DNA of 64,000 nt. It comes from Nostoc edaphicum CCNP1411 (GTDB lineage: Bacteria; Cyanobacteriota; Cyanobacteriia; Cyanobacteriales; Nostocaceae). The position numbers and the translations under genes were made by a program. Where the stretch lies: NCBI RefSeq assembly GCF_014023275.1, contig NZ_CP054698.1:930001-994000 (forward strand), written 5' to 3'. Under the pieces are notes generated by a model, which was not told where the DNA came from, made no database searches, and worked only from the letters and a program-made list of their open reading frames with translations. Shown here piece by piece: positions 17,688 to 27,329 of this stretch (the first letter of the stretch is position 1; each line of letters begins with the position of its first letter).

Positions 17688-18789
17688 TAACCATGATATA
17701 TACACAGATGAGTTAGAGAATTGGCGACATAAAGCCCCTAAAATTTCTGACTCGCTAGCAGATTTGATAGATAAACTGATGGCACGTCCACCAAAGGAGC
17801 GCCCAGTCGATACCCAGGTAATTTTACAAAAATTAGCAGAAATTTTTGAGAGTTTATATCCTCCCAAATTATATCAGTCGAAGTCGTATACCCGAATATC
17901 TACAGTCGCTAATCCAATAATTTCTCTAGAGTACACTCTTGGAAATTGGTACTCTGGGCACTCTGACTCGATTAACTCAATAGTCATTAGCCCAGATGGG
18001 CAGACTTTAATTAGTGCCAGTAATGACAAGACAATTAAAGTGTGGAATCTTAAGAATGGAGAGGAAATTTTTACTATTACTCCAGATACAGACACAGTTA
18101 AGTCTCTGGCAATTAGTCCAGATGGACATTCTTTAGTCAGTGGTAAGATCAATGGAGTAATACAAGTATGGAATATAACTACAGGCAAAGAAATTCACAC
18201 TTTTGCTGGGCATTCGTACCAGGTTTTTGCTCTAATTATCAGTCCAGATGGGCAAACCTTGTTCAGTGGCAGTAGTGATATTAAAGTATGGAATCTAGAT
18301 AATAGAGAGCTAGTTCGCACTCTTAGCATACATTCAGGGCCAGTGTTTACTATAGCAATTAGTCCAGATGGCAAAACCCTTGTTAGCGGTAGTGAAGACA
18401 AAAGTATCAAGATATGGTCAATTTGTACTCTCACTGGGCATTTAGCTAGTGTCTATTCTGTAGCAATCAGTCCAGATGGAAATACTGTGGTTAGTGGCAG
18501 CTATGACAAAACTATTAAGGTATGGAATATGAACTCAAAGAAAGAAAATTTTACTCTTACTGGGCATTTAGGTGCTGTCAATTCTGTGGCAATAAGTCCA
18601 GATGGGCAGACTTTGGTTAGTGGCAGTACTGACGAAAAGATTAAACTTTGGAGTTTAAGCACTGGTGAAGAAATTTATACTCTCACTGGGCATTCAGATG
18701 CTGTTACATCTTTGGTATTTAGCCCAGACGGACAAACCCTAGTTAGCGGTAGTCGGGACTCTACAATCAAAGTGTGGCGAATACAATAG
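17688..18789 (+). pseudogene. 3' part of kinase-WD40 gene: kinase end and seven WD40 repeats
   Basis: After the element the kinase frame resumes with NHDIYTDELENWRHKAP and the end of the C-lobe (DLIDKLMARPPKERPVDTQV). Seven WD40 repeats from about 17937 would form one beta-propeller for protein contacts. Repeat 3 is short (SGSSDIKVWN), and between repeats 4 and 5 about nine linker residues are missing (KIWSICTLTGH). The piece could be translated on its own from TTG at 17764, giving a free propeller. Without the insertion it belongs to one 616-aa kinase. Confidence 0.87.
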
Positions 18790-18942
18790 CTTCAAACTAA
18801 GAACACAGCCCTATTGACGCCAATGTGAACACTGCCGATAAATTCATCACACGAGTAAATCATATTACTTGCTTAATATATGTACAATTCTAAAGCGATG
18901 TCTACGACTAGCTACGCTTAAGCAATCCCTCACACCCCCATC

Positions 18943-19422
18943 ATGAGCAACATTCCCCAAGTTGGACAACCAGCGCCAAATTTCTCCACCCCTGACCAAA
19001 ATGGCAATTCAGTCACTCTCGACGACCTCAGCAGTCAGTGGATTGTCCTCTACTTCTACCCCAAAGATGACACACCAGGCTGTACCACCGAAGCGAAAGA
19101 TTTCACCGAGTTGTATCAAGACTTCAGCGCACTGGGAGCAAAAATCTTAGGCGTAAGTCCAGATTTGGGTAAGTCCCATTGTAAATTTATCAGCAAACAT
19201 AACTTATCAATCACCCTTTTAAGTGACCCAGAACATCTTTTAATCGAAGCCTACGGCGCTTGGCGCTTAAAGAAGTTTATGGGCAAAGAATATATGGGTG
19301 TTGCTCGGTCAACCTTTCTAATTTCACCTGATAAAATTATTGTCTATACTTGGCCTAACGTAAAAACCAAAGGTCATGCTCAAGCAGTTTTAACTAAATT
19401 ACGAGAATTAGCAGCCACGTAA
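18943..19422 (+). CDS. bcp: PrxQ/BCP-type peroxiredoxin
   Basis: The protein has 159 aa, the normal length. The peroxidatic Cys47 is in YPKDDTPGCTTEAKDF. It reduces hydrogen peroxide and organic peroxides with thioredoxin as donor. The resolving Cys usually found five residues later in PrxQ is a Lys here (position 52). The only other Cys is in GKSHCKFISKHNL near residue 83, so it may act as a 1-Cys or atypical enzyme. It is monocistronic. Confidence 0.9.
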   Translation: MSNIPQVGQPAPNFSTPDQNGNSVTLDDLSSQWIVLYFYPKDDTPGCTTEAKDFTELYQDFSALGAKILGVSPDLGKSHCKFISKHNLSITLLSDPEHLLIEAYGAWRLKKFMGKEYMGVARSTFLISPDKIIVYTWPNVKTKGHAQAVLTKLRELAAT

Positions 19423-19492
19423 CGCGGCTGGATGCTAGAAACTGTTAGCGTGATAATTAAAGTCAGGAATTAGGCTTTTCGCTGAAATAAAC

Positions 19493-20149
19493 ATGATTCA
19501 AGTCATCCAAGCCCAAAATGTTACTCTTGCCTACTTAAAGAAAAAATTTGCTCTGTATAAATCTGAAGATGAGCAATTTTTTACAGAGTGGTTTGACTAT
19601 ATCCCTGAAATTTCCGAATTAGAAAAGCAATATTTAGACAGAGTTAAAAATAACTATCTCAACGTCCTTGAAAATGCTCCTCTTTTAGAAGAAGCAGTAA
19701 AATTGGTAGTATTATCTCCATTGCTAGATTTAGCTGGTTTTTATCGTCCTCCTTTTTATATTGCTACTGAAGAAAGTGTAGAAATTAGTGAAGATTTTAT
19801 CATTGATGATGAAGTAACTACCGAAGATACTAAAGAAATTATTAAAGGTAAAATTGATGTCTTAGTTCTCCAAGATCAGCTATGGTTACTGATAATTGAA
19901 TCTAAAAGGTCTAGTTTTTCCTTGGCCAAGGCGATTCCTCAAGCACTAACTTATATGCTGGCAAATCCTCAGCCTGATCGTCCTACATATTCCTTGGTAA
20001 TGAATGGAGAAGATTTCCAATTTATCAAGTTGATAAAACAAGATAAACTAATGTATGCTTTATCTGATAGATTCACTTTATATAGACGTGAAAATGAATT
20101 ATATAAAGTTTTGAATATATTAAAAAAAATAGGTCAAGTTTTAAATTAA
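19493..20149 (+). CDS. PD-(D/E)XK nuclease-like protein (restriction subunit R-like), copy 1
   Basis: The protein has 218 aa. The motif GKIDVLVLQDQLWLLIIESK holds Asp...Glu-x-Lys, the metal-binding signature of PD-(D/E)XK nucleases as in the N-terminal part of type I restriction HsdR subunits; it is followed by IPQALTYMLANPQ. No helicase or methylase gene is adjacent. It is paralogous to the next gene (same opening MIQVIQAQNV / MVQFIQAQNV, same length). Function unknown; such small proteins are common in Nostoc genomes. Confidence 0.72.
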   Translation: MIQVIQAQNVTLAYLKKKFALYKSEDEQFFTEWFDYIPEISELEKQYLDRVKNNYLNVLENAPLLEEAVKLVVLSPLLDLAGFYRPPFYIATEESVEISEDFIIDDEVTTEDTKEIIKGKIDVLVLQDQLWLLIIESKRSSFSLAKAIPQALTYMLANPQPDRPTYSLVMNGEDFQFIKLIKQDKLMYALSDRFTLYRRENELYKVLNILKKIGQVLN

Positions 20150-20321
20150 TTATCTTTGCTCTTTTTATCTAGTCGTATGTCAAATTTCAATTGATAGGTA
20201 AGCAAGTTATAAGTAAGGACTAAAGTCCTTATGTATAAGCACTAAAGTGCTTACTACAAACTCTCAAAACTATCTTGTGTAATAGTGTCATAATAGTTAT
20301 ATTGCATTTTTGAAATAAATT
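20150..20321. repeat. Twin hairpins between paralogous nuclease-like genes
   Basis: Two perfect short palindromes in a row, TAAGGACTAAAGTCCTTA (20214-20231) and TAAGCACTAAAGTGCTTA (20236-20253), lie between the two paralogues. The second motif recurs in the perfect inverted repeat at 44605-44661. It is a dispersed Nostoc-type repeat. Confidence 0.65.
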
Positions 20322-20948
20322 ATGGTTCAATTTATCCAAGCACAAAATGTCGGGCTTGCCTATTTGGAGGAAAAATTTAGCCTACAGCTAGCCGAAGATG
20401 AGGTATTCTTCACAGAATGGTTTGAAAAATTACCGGAAATTACAGATTTAGAAAAGCAAGATTTAGACAGAATAAAACTTCATTTTCTCCGTTTAGTCAA
20501 GCGTCCTCCTTTGTCAGAAGAAACAGTTAAATTAGTAGTTTTATCTCCTTTACTCAATTTAGCTGGATTTTATGATGAGCCTTTTTATATGAGAGGCGAG
20601 GAATCAATAGAAATTTCTGCGGAAGATGAAGGAGAAATCATTAGAGTTAGAATTGATGTTTTAGTTATTCAAGAACAATTCTGGTTGTTAGTAATTGAAT
20701 CTAAAAGGTCTAGCTTTTCTCTTTTAGAAGCCATACCTCAAGCACTTGTTTATATGTTGGCTAATCCTAATCAAGATAAACCTACTTTTGGATTAGTAAC
20801 AAATGGTAGTGATTTTATTTTCCTGAAACTTACCAAAGAGAATCAGCCAAAGTATGCTATTTCTGACCAATTCACACTTTTGAAACGAGAAAGTGAACTG
20901 TATCAAGTTCTAAGCGTATTAAAAAATTTGAGTCAAAGTTTGAGTTAA
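20322..20948 (+). CDS. PD-(D/E)XK nuclease-like protein, copy 2
   Basis: The protein has 208 aa and aligns end to end with the preceding gene (for example LVVLSPLLNLAGFYDEPFYM, and IDVLVIQEQFWLLVIESKRS with the Asp/Glu-x-Lys signature). It arose by tandem duplication and then diverged. The cysteine desulfurase gene starts five bases after its stop, so it may be co-transcribed with it. Function unknown. Confidence 0.72.
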   Translation: MVQFIQAQNVGLAYLEEKFSLQLAEDEVFFTEWFEKLPEITDLEKQDLDRIKLHFLRLVKRPPLSEETVKLVVLSPLLNLAGFYDEPFYMRGEESIEISAEDEGEIIRVRIDVLVIQEQFWLLVIESKRSSFSLLEAIPQALVYMLANPNQDKPTFGLVTNGSDFIFLKLTKENQPKYAISDQFTLLKRESELYQVLSVLKNLSQSLS

Positions 20949-20953
20949 TAATT

Positions 20954-22111
20954 ATGTCTATTCGTCCTATATATCTTGATTGTCACGCTACTACAGCCGT
21001 AGATGAACGGGTACTAGCAGCAATGCTTCCCTACTTCACAGAAAAATTTGGCAACCCAGCAAGTATTAGTCATATTTATGGTTGGGAAGCAGAAGCCGCT
21101 GTGAGGCAAACGCGAGAAATTTTAGCAGCAGCAATTAACGCTACACCAGAAGAAATTGTGTTTACGAGTGGTGCAACAGAAGCAAATAATTTAGCTATTA
21201 AAGGTGTTGCCGAAGCTTATTTTAAAAAAGGTCAGCATATTATTACTGTTGCCACTGAACATAGTGCAGTTATTGATCCTTGTAATTATTTAAAAAGTCT
21301 CGGTTTTGAAATTACTATTCTCCCTGTCCAAAAAGATGGATTGATTGATTTAACTGAGTTAAAAAAAGCTTTCCGTCCTGAGACAATTTTGGTATCAGTG
21401 ATGGCTGCAAATAACGAAATTGGCGTGTTGCAGCCTTTGGCAGAAATTGGCGAAATGTGCCATGAACACCAAATCTTATTCCACACCGATGCAGCCCAAG
21501 CTATTGGTAAAATTCCCTTAGATGTGCAAGCGATGAAAATTGACTTGATGTCGCTAACAGCACATAAAGTATATGGCCCCAAAGGCATTGGAGCGCTGTA
21601 TGTCCGTAGACGCGATCCCAGAGTACAACTGGCTCCGCAGCAGCACGGTGGTGGACATGAACGGGGAATGCGTTCTGGTACATTGTATACACCGCAAATT
21701 GTCGGCTTTGGGAAAGCTGTAGAAATCGCTTTGGCTGAACAAGAGACAGAAACCCAACGTCTCACCCAGTTAAGACAAAGATTGTGGGAACAGCTTTCGC
21801 AAGTTGAAGGAATTCATCTCAACGGACATCCGCAACAGCGATTGGCGGGAAACTTGAATATTAGTGTTGAGGGAGTGGATGGAGCCGCACTTTTGCTAGG
21901 ATTGCAGCCAGTAATGGCCATATCTTCTGGTTCTGCTTGCTCGTCAACAAATACTGCACCTTCCCATGTTCTCACAGCATTGGGACACCCCCAACAGTTA
22001 GCTTATGCCTCGATAAGGTTTGGCATTGGCAGGTTTAATACCCAAGAGGAGATTGATATTGTGGCGAAACATGCGATCGCTACCATTCAAAGTTTACAAA
22101 ATAAACGGTAA
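20954..22111 (+). CDS. Cysteine desulfurase (NifS/IscS type)
   Basis: The protein has 385 aa. It is PLP-dependent, removing sulfur from cysteine for Fe-S clusters and other cofactors. PLP Lys lies in SLTAHKVYGPKGIGALYVRR near residue 203, the PLP-pocket His region is VATEHSAVIDP near residue 100, and the active Cys in SSGSACSSTNTAPSHVL near residue 325, with the longer loop of class I enzymes. No nif genes are near, so a nitrogenase role is not indicated. Confidence 0.92.
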   Translation: MSIRPIYLDCHATTAVDERVLAAMLPYFTEKFGNPASISHIYGWEAEAAVRQTREILAAAINATPEEIVFTSGATEANNLAIKGVAEAYFKKGQHIITVATEHSAVIDPCNYLKSLGFEITILPVQKDGLIDLTELKKAFRPETILVSVMAANNEIGVLQPLAEIGEMCHEHQILFHTDAAQAIGKIPLDVQAMKIDLMSLTAHKVYGPKGIGALYVRRRDPRVQLAPQQHGGGHERGMRSGTLYTPQIVGFGKAVEIALAEQETETQRLTQLRQRLWEQLSQVEGIHLNGHPQQRLAGNLNISVEGVDGAALLLGLQPVMAISSGSACSSTNTAPSHVLTALGHPQQLAYASIRFGIGRFNTQEEIDIVAKHAIATIQSLQNKR

Positions 22112-22355
22112 GCATAAAAGCCAGCAATGCCTCTAATAAGAGGTTTACCTTTTTTTCAATAGACCTGTTGCAAAAGTCCCTAATATCCCTCCTCGCTTGC
22201 GGGGTGGGGTTCTTATGTTTTTGATTTATGCAAGAGGTCTATTGATTATTTTGCTATGGGTAACAATCAAGGCTGCGATTATAAATAATTTTTTGGGCAA
22301 TCTAAATATAGCCCTTTTTTTTGCTTAAGGAACCAATTATTTAAGGAAAGAACCT
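22112..22355. repeat. Inverted-repeat element 22157-22244 and promoter region
   Basis: CAATAGACCTGTTGCA and its near complement TGCAAGAGGTCTATTG bound an 88-bp hairpin element. AAGGAAAG at 22343-22350 serves the TTG start of the sensor kinase downstream. Confidence 0.55.
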
Positions 22356-24788
22356 TTGATAAGAGCCAATTCCAGCCTATCTGACACCAAAATACATTCC
22401 TCGCATAATTTGCTGATCAGATTTATTCTCGGTGGCACTACTCTTATTGTGAGTATTTCTGCCTATTTTAGCTATCAGGCTGCTCGGAAAATAACGCTAG
22501 AAGACTTGAGAGGAAAAGCTTTTTTAGAGGTACAGAAAGGGGTTGGTGAAATTGAAGAGTGGTTGCATGTTCGCAAAGTGGAGGTGCAAACCCTTGCTCA
22601 TACTTCAACTATACGCTCCTTAGACTGGTCTGTGGCAGAACCCTATTTAAAGTCAGAAGTTGAGCGGATCAATGAATTTTTCTTTTTCCAAATAGTTAGC
22701 CCGGATGGTTTGTTTTCTAATACTAAGGTTGGTCGGTCAAATAAGAATATTAAGGATCGAGACTACTTTCAAAAAGCACTAGCCGGAAAAAGCAACATTT
22801 CTGATCCCTTTATTAGTCGTTCCACAGGCATTCCTTTAATTGCGATCGCCACCCCAATCTGGTCAAATTCTCCTACTAATGATTCACCGATTGGAGTCTT
22901 TCACGGCAACGTTAAGGTCGATCACATAGCTAAGGTGGTCAATTCGCTGCGCTACGGCAAAAACAGCTATGCATTTGCTCTGAATTCCCAAGGAGAAGCG
23001 ATTGTCCATCCTGACTCAACGTTAATGTCAACGGTAGAAAAACCTGCACCCAGCCTGCTGAAAATTCCAGATCGCAATTTAACTGCGATCGCACAGCAGA
23101 TGGTAAATAAACAACAGGGAATTCAGTTGATGGAAATTGACGGCACTAAAAAGTATATTGCCTATCTGTCGTTGCGAGAAGCTAATTGGTCTGTGGCTCT
23201 AGTGATTCCGCGCCAAAATATTGAATCTCGACTGCAATTCCTCGATTTCATCGCCCTAATTGTGGGGGGACTGACAGTCACGATGATTACTGTTTTGTGG
23301 TGGGTGCAAGCATTTGAACAGGCTCAACTGAAAAAGTCCAAAGCAACGGCTGATAGCGCCAACCGTGCTAAGAGCGAATTTTTAGCCAACATGAGTCATG
23401 AACTGCGAACGCCTTTGAATGGTATTTTGGGTTGTGCTCAAATTTTGCTGCGTTCCAAAGGTTTGCTGGAGTCAGAGCAATATCATGTAAACATCATTGA
23501 ACAGTGTGGCTCTCATCTACTGACTTTAATCAATGACATTTTGGATCTTTCTAAAATTGAAGCGCGAAAGCTGGAACTGCATCATCAGGATGTGCATTTT
23601 CCGTCTTTTTTACAGGGGATCGGGGAAATTTGCCAGATTCGGGCAGAACAAAAGGGTATTTTGTTTGTCTATGAACCCGCGATCAACTTGCCTAATGGAG
23701 TTCATGTCGATGTCAAAAGGTTACGTCAAGTTCTCTTAAATATGCTGGGGAACGCCATCAAATTTACAGATGAGGGCAAGGTTAGTTTCAAAGTTGAGGT
23801 AATCGATCAACTTTCTGCTGATGAACAGACGGTAAAATATCGCATTCACTTTAGTGTAGAAGATACGGGAATTGGGATAACTCCAAGCGAGTTAGCCAAG
23901 ATTTTTTTGCCATTTGAACAAGTAGGTGAGAAAAAGCGTCAGACCGAAGGGACAGGGCTGGGTTTAGCTATTACTCGGCAGTTAGTGCAGATGATGGGTG
24001 GCGATATCCACGTTAAAAGTCAGATCGGTCAGGGTAGTACTTTCTGGTTTGAAATTGCGATCGCCGAAGCAAGGGAATGGGTACAATCCGCTATGGTTGC
24101 ATCCAAAGGACAAATCATTGGTTTTGAAGGTAGCCCCCGCACCATCTTGATGGTGGATGATCGCTGGGAGAATCGGACAGTAATTACCAACTTACTGCAA
24201 CCACTGGGTTTCAATGTAGTTGAAGCTAGCAACGGTCAAGAAGGTTTAGAAAAAGCGATCGCCCTGAAACCAGACTTGGTAATTACAGATTTGCTCATGC
24301 CAGAAATGGATGGGTTTGAATTAATTCAACACCTGCGTCATACCCCAGATATCCAAAATATCAAGATTATTGTCTCTTCTGCTAGTGTCTTTGAAACAGA
24401 CCAAAATCGCAGTCTGGAAGCAGGAGGTGATGCATTTTTGAGCAAACCTATACAAGTAGATGAATTACTACATCAATTAGAGTTCCACTTAAATTTGGCA
24501 TGGATTTACCAGCAGTCTCAGTCTGAGCAACAAAGAATCAACTCTTCGACTACAACACGTAATAGCCCTTCAGATAAATTGATTTCTCCTTCCCCCGATG
24601 TATTGCGGGAACTGGTGATTTTAGCCAGTAAAGGTAACTTCAATGCCATTCTCAAATTGGCCGATCAACTGGAGGAAACAGACACAAACTTCGCTCCCTT
24701 TGCTAACCAATTACGGCAATTAGCTCGGCAGTTTGATGAAGATTTAATCCTCAACTTCTTGACTCAATATGGAGTAGAAACAACATGA
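22356..24788 (+). CDS. Membrane hybrid histidine kinase with Cache sensor and receiver
   Basis: The protein has 810 aa with a TTG start supported by AAGGAAAG six bases before. TM1 is near residues 22-42. A periplasmic Cache-type domain follows (residues ~50-290, motif DRDYFQKALAGKSNISDPFI), then TM2 near 305-325. The HisKA box is FLANMSHELRTPLNGILG near residue 350, and the ATPase boxes include GTGLGLAITRQLVQMMGG. A receiver domain follows (ILMVDDRWENR, phospho-Asp in LVITDLLMPEMDGFE), and an HPt-like helical tail ends the protein. It senses an external small molecule, probably, and passes phosphate to the receiver. It overlaps the next kinase gene by ATGA. Confidence 0.92.
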   Translation: MIRANSSLSDTKIHSSHNLLIRFILGGTTLIVSISAYFSYQAARKITLEDLRGKAFLEVQKGVGEIEEWLHVRKVEVQTLAHTSTIRSLDWSVAEPYLKSEVERINEFFFFQIVSPDGLFSNTKVGRSNKNIKDRDYFQKALAGKSNISDPFISRSTGIPLIAIATPIWSNSPTNDSPIGVFHGNVKVDHIAKVVNSLRYGKNSYAFALNSQGEAIVHPDSTLMSTVEKPAPSLLKIPDRNLTAIAQQMVNKQQGIQLMEIDGTKKYIAYLSLREANWSVALVIPRQNIESRLQFLDFIALIVGGLTVTMITVLWWVQAFEQAQLKKSKATADSANRAKSEFLANMSHELRTPLNGILGCAQILLRSKGLLESEQYHVNIIEQCGSHLLTLINDILDLSKIEARKLELHHQDVHFPSFLQGIGEICQIRAEQKGILFVYEPAINLPNGVHVDVKRLRQVLLNMLGNAIKFTDEGKVSFKVEVIDQLSADEQTVKYRIHFSVEDTGIGITPSELAKIFLPFEQVGEKKRQTEGTGLGLAITRQLVQMMGGDIHVKSQIGQGSTFWFEIAIAEAREWVQSAMVASKGQIIGFEGSPRTILMVDDRWENRTVITNLLQPLGFNVVEASNGQEGLEKAIALKPDLVITDLLMPEMDGFELIQHLRHTPDIQNIKIIVSSASVFETDQNRSLEAGGDAFLSKPIQVDELLHQLEFHLNLAWIYQQSQSEQQRINSSTTTRNSPSDKLISPSPDVLRELVILASKGNFNAILKLADQLEETDTNFAPFANQLRQLARQFDEDLILNFLTQYGVETT

Positions 24789-26086
24789 CAGCGACGATAC
24801 GCGATCAAAAAAATTCCCCGAATCGCGATCCTGCCAGAGGAATTATTTTAGTCGTTGACGATAACCCCGCCAACTTACAAGTTTTATCGAGCTTTTTGGA
24901 TCAGTCTAGCTTTGAAGTTTGGGCGACTCGTAGTGGTGAAAAAGCCATTCAAAGATTAGACAGCGATCATTTACCTGATTTAATTTTGCTTGATGTGATG
25001 ATGCCAGGCATCGATGGATTTGAAACTTGTAAACACATCAAAAGCGATCCTCGTATCCAGGATATTCCAATCATTTTTATGACTGCTCTTTCAGAGACTG
25101 CTGAGAAAATTAAAGGATTGCGATTGGGAGCCGTAGACTATATTACCAAACCTTTTCAGTATGAAGAGGTCTTGGTGCGAATAGAGCACCAACTGAAACT
25201 GAGAAATTTGACGAAAACCTTAATTGCTAAAAACGCCCAATTACAAAAGGCTCAAACCCAACTAATCCAAGCAGAAAAGGTAGCAACTTTGGGTTATCTA
25301 ACAGCAGGAATTGCCCATGAGGTGAATAATCCTATTAATTTTGTCGCTGGCAACTTAAATTTTGTGGAACAGTATGTTCAGGAGATTGTTGATTTACTCA
25401 AGCTATATCAAAAGTATCTGCCCGACCCACCTCTTGAAATTAAAAATTCTATTAAAACAAAAGATATTAGCTTTTTATTAAATGATTTATCTAAAATTAT
25501 TCAATCCATGCAAGTTGGTACAGATCGCGTTACAGAAATTGTATCATCATTGAATAAGTTTTCTCGCCACAGAGAAACAGGCAAGAAATTAGCTAACCTG
25601 CATGAAGGTCTAGAAAGCACGATACTCATTCTCGGTCATCGACTCAAAGCAAATGGTCATTATCGGGCAATCAAACTAATCAAAGAATATGGAGAATTAC
25701 CATTGATTGAGTGCTATCCAGGCGAAATCAATCAGGTATTTATGAATTTGATATGCAATGCAGTTGATGCAATTGAAGAAATCCAAAAAAATCAAGAATT
25801 TGAAGAAAATTCCAAATATCTTGGTGTGATTTGGATTAAAACTGAGTCAATTGGAGAACGAGTTATTCTCCGAATTTCAGACAATGGCTCAGGAATCACT
25901 GAAGCAGAGCAGATAAAAGTATTCGATGCTTTCTACACCACAAAACCCATTGGTAAAGGAACAGGGCTAGGTTTATCTATTTCTTACCAAATTATAGTTA
26001 ATAATCATCACGGTAAGCTAACTTGCCATTCAACCCAAGGTAAGGGTACAGAGTTTGTAATTGAATTACCTATCCAAACTAATTAA
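24785..26086 (+). CDS. Receiver-histidine kinase (cytoplasmic)
   Basis: The protein has 433 aa. The N-terminal receiver (ILVVDDNPANLQVLSSFL, phospho-Asp in LILLDVMMPGIDGFE) is joined by a coiled coil to a HisKA-like box, LTAGIAHEVNNPINFVAGNL, near residue 180. ATPase boxes follow (LICNAVDAIEE, ILRISDNGSGI, GTGLGLSISYQI). Its start codon overlaps the stop of the hybrid kinase, so both are made together and probably form one phosphorelay. No DNA-binding output protein is adjacent. Confidence 0.92.
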   Translation: MTATIRDQKNSPNRDPARGIILVVDDNPANLQVLSSFLDQSSFEVWATRSGEKAIQRLDSDHLPDLILLDVMMPGIDGFETCKHIKSDPRIQDIPIIFMTALSETAEKIKGLRLGAVDYITKPFQYEEVLVRIEHQLKLRNLTKTLIAKNAQLQKAQTQLIQAEKVATLGYLTAGIAHEVNNPINFVAGNLNFVEQYVQEIVDLLKLYQKYLPDPPLEIKNSIKTKDISFLLNDLSKIIQSMQVGTDRVTEIVSSLNKFSRHRETGKKLANLHEGLESTILILGHRLKANGHYRAIKLIKEYGELPLIECYPGEINQVFMNLICNAVDAIEEIQKNQEFEENSKYLGVIWIKTESIGERVILRISDNGSGITEAEQIKVFDAFYTTKPIGKGTGLGLSISYQIIVNNHHGKLTCHSTQGKGTEFVIELPIQTN

Positions 26087-26414
26087 AGAAGTCGGAAGTT
26101 GCAAGTACAGTTTTGTAACGGGAATGTTTGAAAAGTCATGATTGATGTGCCAAATATTTTTACCCCACCCTAACCCTCCCCTTGCAAAGGGGAGGGGACT
26201 AGATTTTCTTGTTTCCCCCCTTGGCAAGGGGGGATTAAGGGGGGTAATTCGACTTGTGTATACACCGTAGAGGGTTAGGGTGGGGTAAAACCTTGCTTAA
26301 TAAGCTATTTCAGACTTGTGTGTACACCGTAGCCTTTATAAGGGGGGACTAAGGGGGGTAACAACGTAATTAAAATCACAGCCAACCACTTTTCAAACAT
26401 CCTCTAACGGGGAT
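26087..26414. repeat. Intergenic compound repeat bounded by ATGTTTGAAAAGT arms
   Basis: The arms GGAATGTTTGAAAAGT (26121) and ACTTTTCAAACATCC (to 26402) enclose C/G-rich repeats (CCCTCCCCTTGCAAAGGGGA, GGCAAGGGGGGATTAAGGG, ACTTGTGTATACACCGTAG) shared with 14.13-14.26 kb. No gene was found. It looks like repeats nested within a fold-back element. Confidence 0.6.
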
Positions 26415-27329
26415 TTAGACTTGCGATCGCTCCTTCATACCGACATTTCCTTGTAAGCCTCCTGTGTGTACCAGCAACAAGCGATCGCCTTTACAAAAAA
26501 ATCCCTGCTTTAGTAAATCCATCACTCCGTAAAACATTTTGGCGGTATACACGTAATCGAGAGGTACGCCATGTTCCTGTGTGAACTGCTGGCTAAATAG
26601 TAGCAACTCATTGTTCACCTTTGCATAGCCGCCGAAGTGATAATCACATACCAATTCCCAGTTAGATGGTGCGGATAAACCAGAGGCGAGGTAATTTGTT
26701 AACAAACTTTCGATATCTTGGGCGAGAAATGCCCCATTTTTCAATACGGGAAATGCGATCGCTTTTTGTTCTTCATGCAACGAAAGTGCAATCCCCGCTA
26801 GTGTGGTAGCCGTACCGCAAGCTACGCATATATGATTAAATGCAATCGCATCACTAATTATCTCTGTGCAGCCGCGCACACCATTGAAATTACTCCCGCC
26901 TTCGGGAATGATAAACACCTCACCGAAACGTTGTTGCAGATATTCTTGTAGCGCTGGTGTGTTGCGCTGTCGATACATCTCGCGGTTCAGGTATACAAGC
27001 TGCATACCCTGCTGTACAGCAAAACTCAGGGTAGGGTTTAATGGTAGCCTCTCCTCCCCACGAATTACGCCGATGGTGCGAAAACCGAAAAGATTACCAG
27101 CCGCCGCAGTTGCATAGATGTGATTAGAATAAGCGCCGCCAAAAGTAAGCAGCGTTGTGAAATTTTTCTCTCTGGCTTCCAAAAGATTGTATTTCAGCTT
27201 GAACCACTTATTGCCGTTAACCCACGGGTGCATGAGATCCAGGCGTAGCACATACAGATCAACACCAGCCTGGTGGGTGATTTCGCTGTTGATTTGTTGT
27301 ATGGGAGGAGGAAAAAATATTAACGACAT
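26415..27329 (-). CDS. ACC deaminase / D-cysteine desulfhydrase-like PLP enzyme
   Basis: The protein has 304 aa, PLP fold type II. The PLP Lys lies in WVNGNKWFKLKYNL near residue 42, and the substrate loop is LLTFGGAYSNHIYATAAAG near residue 62. The phosphate-binding loop region has CVACGTATTLAGIALSL. The family includes 1-aminocyclopropane-1-carboxylate deaminase and D-cysteine desulfhydrase; most bacterial members of this length act on D-cysteine or similar amino acids, so the ACC reaction should not be assumed. It is a single gene. Confidence 0.82.
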   Translation of the reverse strand: MSLIFFPPPIQQINSEITHQAGVDLYVLRLDLMHPWVNGNKWFKLKYNLLEAREKNFTTLLTFGGAYSNHIYATAAAGNLFGFRTIGVIRGEERLPLNPTLSFAVQQGMQLVYLNREMYRQRNTPALQEYLQQRFGEVFIIPEGGSNFNGVRGCTEIISDAIAFNHICVACGTATTLAGIALSLHEEQKAIAFPVLKNGAFLAQDIESLLTNYLASGLSAPSNWELVCDYHFGGYAKVNNELLLFSQQFTQEHGVPLDYVYTAKMFYGVMDLLKQGFFCKGDRLLLVHTGGLQGNVGMKERSQV

